Positions 9,001 through 10,403 of a stretch of 10,403 nt of DNA are shown here, in pieces. Every line of letters starts with the position of its first letter. Position 1 is the first letter of the stretch. The position numbers were made by a program, and so were the translations under genes. The stretch lies in contig PMLO01000124.1 in NCBI GenBank assembly GCA_003158895.1, positions 5,048-15,450 of the forward strand, in the 5' to 3' direction. The notes beneath the pieces were generated by a model that ran no database searches, had not been told where the DNA came from, and worked only from the letters and a program-made list of their open reading frames with translations. Source of the DNA: Propionibacteriaceae bacterium (GTDB taxonomy: Bacteria > Actinomycetota > Actinomycetes > Propionibacteriales > Propionibacteriaceae).

Positions 9001-10403
9001 CCCGCGTCGACATCGGCCTGCGTCAGCGTGTACGTCCCCGTGCACGTCGTGGACACGCCCGGAGCCAGGCTCGCGGCCGGGCAGGACACCGCACTGATCA
9101 GCGCGTCGGTGACCCCGACGCTCGTGAGCGTGACGTTGCCGGCATTGGTGACCAGGAACGTGTACGGAATCGTGGAGCCGGCCGTGTTGCCGGTCGCCGT
9201 GCCAGAGGTCTTCTTCAGCGTGATCACAGGCGTCCGCGTGATCGTCGTGGTCGTCTTCGCCGTCGTGGTCACCGCCGAACCTGTCGGCGGGGTGCCGGAC
9301 GCGCTCGCCGAGTTGTTCACGACGCCGGCATCGACGTCACCCTGGGTCACCGTGTAGGCCTTCGTACAGGTTGTGCTGACACCCGGGGCCAGGCTTGTGG
9401 CCGGGCAGGTGACCGCACCGACCATCAGGTCGTCCACACCGACCGTGTGCAGCGTGACGTTGCCGGTGTTGGTGACGACGAACGTGTACGCGATGGTCGC
9501 GCCGGCGGCCTGGGTGGTCGGCGTCCCGGCTGTCTTCGACAGCGCGATCGACGGAGTCGCGGCGACGGTGGTGTCGGTGCTGTCCTGCGCGGTGACGACG
9601 GCGGTCGTCGGCGCGGTCCCGCTCACGGTGGCCGTGTTGGCGACATGGCCGGCATCGACGTCGATCTGCGTCAGGTGATGGGTCGCGGTGCAGGTGGTCG
9701 ACGCGTTGGGCACCAAGGAGGTCGCTGGGCAGCTGACCGCGCCGGCCGTGAGATCGTTCACGCCCACCGAGGTGAGGGTCACGTTGCCGGTGTTGGTCAC
9801 GATGAACGTGTACGGGAGGGCAGAACCGGCGACGGTACCCGCCAGCGTTCCGGCCCGCTTGTCCAGCGCGATCGAGGGCGACCGTGTGACCGGCGTGCTC
9901 ACCGAGCTCGTCGCGGAGATCGCCGCACCGGTGGGCGGCGTGCCGGCTGCCGTCGCCGTGTTGGCGACGCCACCGGCGTCGACATCAGCCTGCGTGAGCG
10001 TGTACGTCTTCGTGCAGGTCGTCGACGCCCCAGGCGCGAGCGTGCTGGCCGGGCACGAGACCGTACCCACCGTCGGATCGGTGACGCCCACGCTCGACAG
10101 CGTGACGTTGCCGGTGTTCTTGACCACGAACGTGTACATGATCGTGGAGCCCGCGGTGTTCGCCGACGGCGCGCCCGCTGACTTCACGAGCGTGATCGCG
10201 GGGACACCGGTGATGGTGGTGTCCGTCGAGTCGGCTCTGGAGACGACCGGACCGGACGGTGGTGTGCCGGCCGCGGTCGCGGTGTTGGCCACATGACCGG
10301 CGTCCACATCGATCTGGGTGAGCGCGTACGTCTTCGTACAGGTCGTCGTCGCGCCGGGAGCCATTGCGCCCACGGGGCAGGTGACCGGGCCGGCCGTCGG
10401 GTC
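1..10403 (-). CDS. Giant DUF11/DUF7507-type tandem-repeat surface protein, internal fragment open at both ends
   Basis: One frame on the minus strand is open from base 10403 down to base 3: 3,467 codons with no stop, and bases 1-2 start the next codon. The translation is a continuous series of about 108-residue modules with the hallmarks of DUF11 / TIGR01451 repeats, closest in style to DUF7507: VTNTGNVT, LAPGASTTC, TQADVDAGHV and STIPYTF. Such modules are known as Ig-like beta-sandwiches of secreted or wall-bound bacterial proteins. The composition fits export: rich in Thr, Ala, Val, Gly and Ser, Asp far above Glu, few Arg, and a single Trp in the whole fragment (bases 15-17). Cysteine occurs only as the regular pair in each module. 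I see no signal peptide, membrane segment, LPXTG motif or catalytic domain, as expected for an internal piece. The fragment alone should exceed 300 kDa (my estimate). The exact function is unknown; a long adhesin or stalk is the likeliest role. Confidence 0.93.
3..83 (-). repeat. U33, partial repeat unit at the C-terminal side of the window
   Basis: 27 residues: VTNTGNVTLGYLTVSDPTAG, then PVWCPDG, cut by the window edge just after the first Cys. The Trp before the Cys is the only Trp in the fragment; other units have a smaller or different residue there. The frame is still open, so the protein continues. Confidence 0.88.
84..1055 (-). repeat. U30-U32, the most divergent complete units
   Basis: U30 (732-1055) has DVDLGVVVNGAVASAL and a loop PPAMGSGAAV unlike its neighbours, plus TAGPVRDN. 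U31 (408-731) opens VTNDGNVTLHG, has the turn LAPR and reads LTLTDVD. U32 (84-407) has LDPNSMTTC in place of LAPGASTTC, NDIDAGVVVNQA, and TLHKSAAT. Divergence from the consensus grows towards this side, as often seen near the edge of an array, though the array edge is not in view. Confidence 0.85.
1056..1379 (-). repeat. U29, unit with CX13C and a compensating one-residue loss
   Basis: The two cysteines (codons at 1308-1310 and 1266-1268) are 13 residues apart, CPTGVSLAPGAHVSC, where every other unit I translated has 12. The PPxG-to-Lys loop (SPSGGPTTDTARIDTM) is one residue shorter than usual, so the total is still 108. Lys-site strand: LTVKKIG. Confidence 0.85.
1380..2999 (-). repeat. U24-U28, mixed repeat units with a local VHAV/LHAV run
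   Basis: U25 (2352-2675), U26 (2028-2351) and U27 (1704-2027) share VTLHAVSVSD or VTVHAVGVTD after the core, which suggests local copying of neighbours. U26 has CPADDVAPG. U27 has CAATPLAPG, so its first Cys is followed by Ala instead of Pro, and it has DADAGHVENSA. U24 (2676-2999) has AGHLLNTA. U28 (1380-1703) opens VKNTGSVT, with Ser for the second Asn, and has AGHLTNAA. Lys-site strands are ALDKTAG, TLVKSAG, TVVKTAG, TLDKQAG and SLVKTAG. Confidence 0.87.
3000..3320 (-). repeat. U23, the only complete unit of 107 residues
   Basis: This unit is 321 bp, one codon shorter than all other complete units. The missing residue falls in the loop after the Lys strand: AKKVGTHFNTVGST aligned to the usual DKQAGTPSGNTAGST, so the xSGN turn is shortened to HFN. 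Frame is kept. The Cys pair and DVDAGHVTNTA are intact. Confidence 0.88.
3321..3644 (-). repeat. U22, repeat unit with a broken NTGNVT core
   Basis: The otherwise strongly kept opening VTNTGNVTL reads ASNKGAATL here (complement of 3618-3644): the first Asn and the Gly survive, but the second Asn and the VT are gone. The rest is standard: HLLSVNDPKVGSV, Cys pair, ADVDAGHVPNIA, TLDKQAG and IPYSFV. The change is made of substitutions; the reading frame and length are intact. Confidence 0.85.
3645..6236 (-). repeat. U14-U21, DKQ-type and related repeat units
   Basis: Eight units of exactly 324 bp. U14 (5913-6236) has NVSLNN and QRL in place of the PPxG loop. U15 (5589-5912) has LTDGGILD, the turn LPPG and TVKQADID. 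U16 (5265-5588) has TMEQADVD and TLSGHTKDS. U17 (4941-5264) has the turn LAPH. U18 (4617-4940) has VMNVGEVT in place of VTNTGNVT, plus a tyrosine in VTHYDTVD. U19 (4293-4616) has DVNAGHV, the only unit where the second Asp of DVD is lost. U20 (3969-4292) has the turn LTPG and AGVVHNVA. U21 (3645-3968) has LGDIDNTA. Every unit keeps the Cys pair, the Lys, and the Asp and Asn discussed under the findings. Confidence 0.87.
6237..6560 (-). repeat. U13, divergent unit matching U22 nine units away
   Basis: U13 opens AKNTGNVTMHLLSVTD and has DADAGHV in place of DVDAGHV. Its TFDKQASAP has Ser where most units have Gly. Two stretches of its DNA, 6431-6453 and 6518-6535, are identical to U22 at 3515-3537 and 3602-3619, each exactly 2,916 bp (nine units) away and in the same phase. 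Confidence 0.85.
6561..7532 (-). repeat. U10-U12, DKQ-type repeat units
   Basis: U10 (7209-7532) has VTLHAVSVSD and a LAPK turn in place of LAPG, with DVDSGHV. U11 (6885-7208) opens VQNTGNVTI and is close to the array consensus otherwise. U12 (6561-6884) has the turn LAPA and DVDADHV, where the near-universal Gly before His is replaced by Asp. Lys-site strands are TLDKQAG, TLDKQAG and VLSKQAG. Confidence 0.87.
7533..7856 (-). repeat. U9, transition unit between the LKK and DKQ signatures
   Basis: U9 keeps the TQLAPGASTTC and AGKVVNSA features of U6 and U8, but its Lys-site strand reads AVDKQAGTATG, the form that dominates the next 14 units. It may be a chimera of the two unit types, or simply the parent of both. 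AAYLLTQPDVD replaces the usual TYTLTQADVD. Confidence 0.8.
7857..9152 (-). repeat. U5-U8, apparent duplicated two-unit block (2 x 648 bp)
   Basis: U5 (8829-9152) resembles U7 (8181-8504): both have TYTLTQADVD, GHV followed by F or I then NSA, and TTPIS. U6 (8505-8828) resembles U8 (7857-8180): both have TQLAP-x-AATTCTATYPLTQ, DVDAGKVVNTAT and TLKK. So U5+U6 pairs with U7+U8 at a distance of two units. This is better explained by copying a two-unit block than by single-unit copying. The DNA differs at many third positions, so the event is not recent. U6 has LAPS instead of LAPG. Confidence 0.75.
9153..10124 (-). repeat. U2-U4, mixed repeat units
   Basis: U2 (9801-10124) opens VKNTGNVT, has AGGVANTA where most units have AGHV, and has ALDKRAG at the Lys site. 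U3 (9477-9800) has the turn LVPN in place of LAPG and an unusual THHLTQ in place of TYTLTQ. U4 (9153-9476) has GDVDAGVVNNSA, then a Thr-rich stretch KTTTTITRTP, and is the first unit with LKKT at the Lys site. All three keep both cysteines and the Asp and Asn positions. Confidence 0.88.
10125..10403 (-). repeat. U1, partial repeat unit at the N-terminal side of the window
   Basis: These 93 residues begin at DPTAGPVTCP, so the NTGNVT core and the VxV of the Asp strand lie beyond base 10403; the Asp itself is the first codon seen. The Cys pair is at 10377-10379 and 10338-10340. The unit carries TQIDVDAGHVANTA and ITLVKSAG, and ends IMYTFV. Because it already looks like a standard module, the array continues beyond the window. 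Confidence 0.9.

Larger units (their letters stand above)
3..10403 (-). repeat. Tandem array of 31 complete and 2 partial protein-coding units, period 324 bp
   Basis: Using the NTGNVT core as the landmark (complement of the run beginning gtgacgttgcc or gtcacgttgcc), I found 32 occurrences. Their first plus-strand bases are 61, 385, 709, 1033, 1357, 1681, 2005, 2329, 2653, 2977, 3298, 3622, 3946, 4270, 4594, 4918, 5242, 5566, 5890, 6214, 6538, 6862, 7186, 7510, 7834, 8158, 8482, 8806, 9130, 9454, 9778 and 10102. Thirty of the 31 intervals are exactly 324 bp; 2977 to 3298 is 321 bp. Units are set here to begin at the V of VTNTGNVT. A structural domain more likely begins about 25 residues earlier, at the xLxK strand. 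Units are diverged in DNA, with differences spread over third codon positions, and are held together by the protein motif. That fits selection on a fold. Confidence 0.95.

Noticed and set aside
3..10403. CRISPR array, suggested by evenly spaced short identical runs such as gtgacgttgccggtgtt
   Set aside because: The spacing is 324 bp, the sequence between the runs is itself homologous from unit to unit, and everything is in one open frame. These are coding repeats, not repeats with unique spacers.
3..10403. Assembly artefact from collapsed or falsely multiplied repeats
   Set aside because: No two units are identical and each has its own substitutions, so the copies are real. Loss of some identical units cannot be excluded from sequence alone.
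1..10403. Internal start codons, promoters or terminators within the array
   Set aside because: In-frame Met codons are scattered in repeat strands without a convincing ribosome binding site, and I saw no hairpin followed by a T-run on either strand.

Overview
The whole 10,403-base window lies inside one giant gene on the minus strand. Reading the complement down from base 10403 to base 3, I translated 3,467 consecutive sense codons and met no stop codon, no frameshift and no gap. Neither the start nor the end of the gene is in view. No intergenic DNA, RNA gene, promoter, ribosome binding site, terminator, mobile element or second gene could be supported. DNA of roughly two-thirds G+C (judged by eye) and this type of protein suggest a high-GC actinobacterium, but the window holds no taxonomic marker, so that is an inference.

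The encoded protein is a tandem array of one module of about 108 residues, of the extracellular beta-sandwich type known as DUF11 / 'conserved repeat domain' (TIGR01451), most like the actinobacterial DUF7507 variant. Each unit runs roughly: VTNTGNVTL, then a VxVxD strand, CP-x6-PG-x4-C, TYTLTQADVDAGHVxNTA, a PPxG loop, xLxKxAG, and SGNTAGSTIPYTF. There are 31 complete units and two partial ones. Thirty complete units are exactly 324 bp and one is 321 bp. I call them U1 (high-coordinate, N-terminal side) to U33 (low-coordinate, C-terminal side). No two are identical, so this is an old, diverged array and not a fresh expansion.

Layout in protein order: U1-U4 (9153-10403) are mixed. U5-U8 (7857-9152) look like a two-unit block that was duplicated, with an LKK signature at the Lys site in U6-U8. 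U9-U22 (3321-7856) mostly carry a DKQAG-type signature at that site. U22 (3321-3644) has a broken core motif. U23 (3000-3320) is one residue short. U24-U33 (3-2999) are mixed, with a run of VHAV/LHAV units.

The main observations are a Lys/Asp/Asn trio and a Cys pair kept in every unit where they can be seen. The first is compatible with intramolecular isopeptide bonds and the second with a disulfide. The likely role is a very long, rigid cell-surface or secreted stalk or adhesin. Any signal peptide, binding head or cell-wall anchor must lie outside the window.
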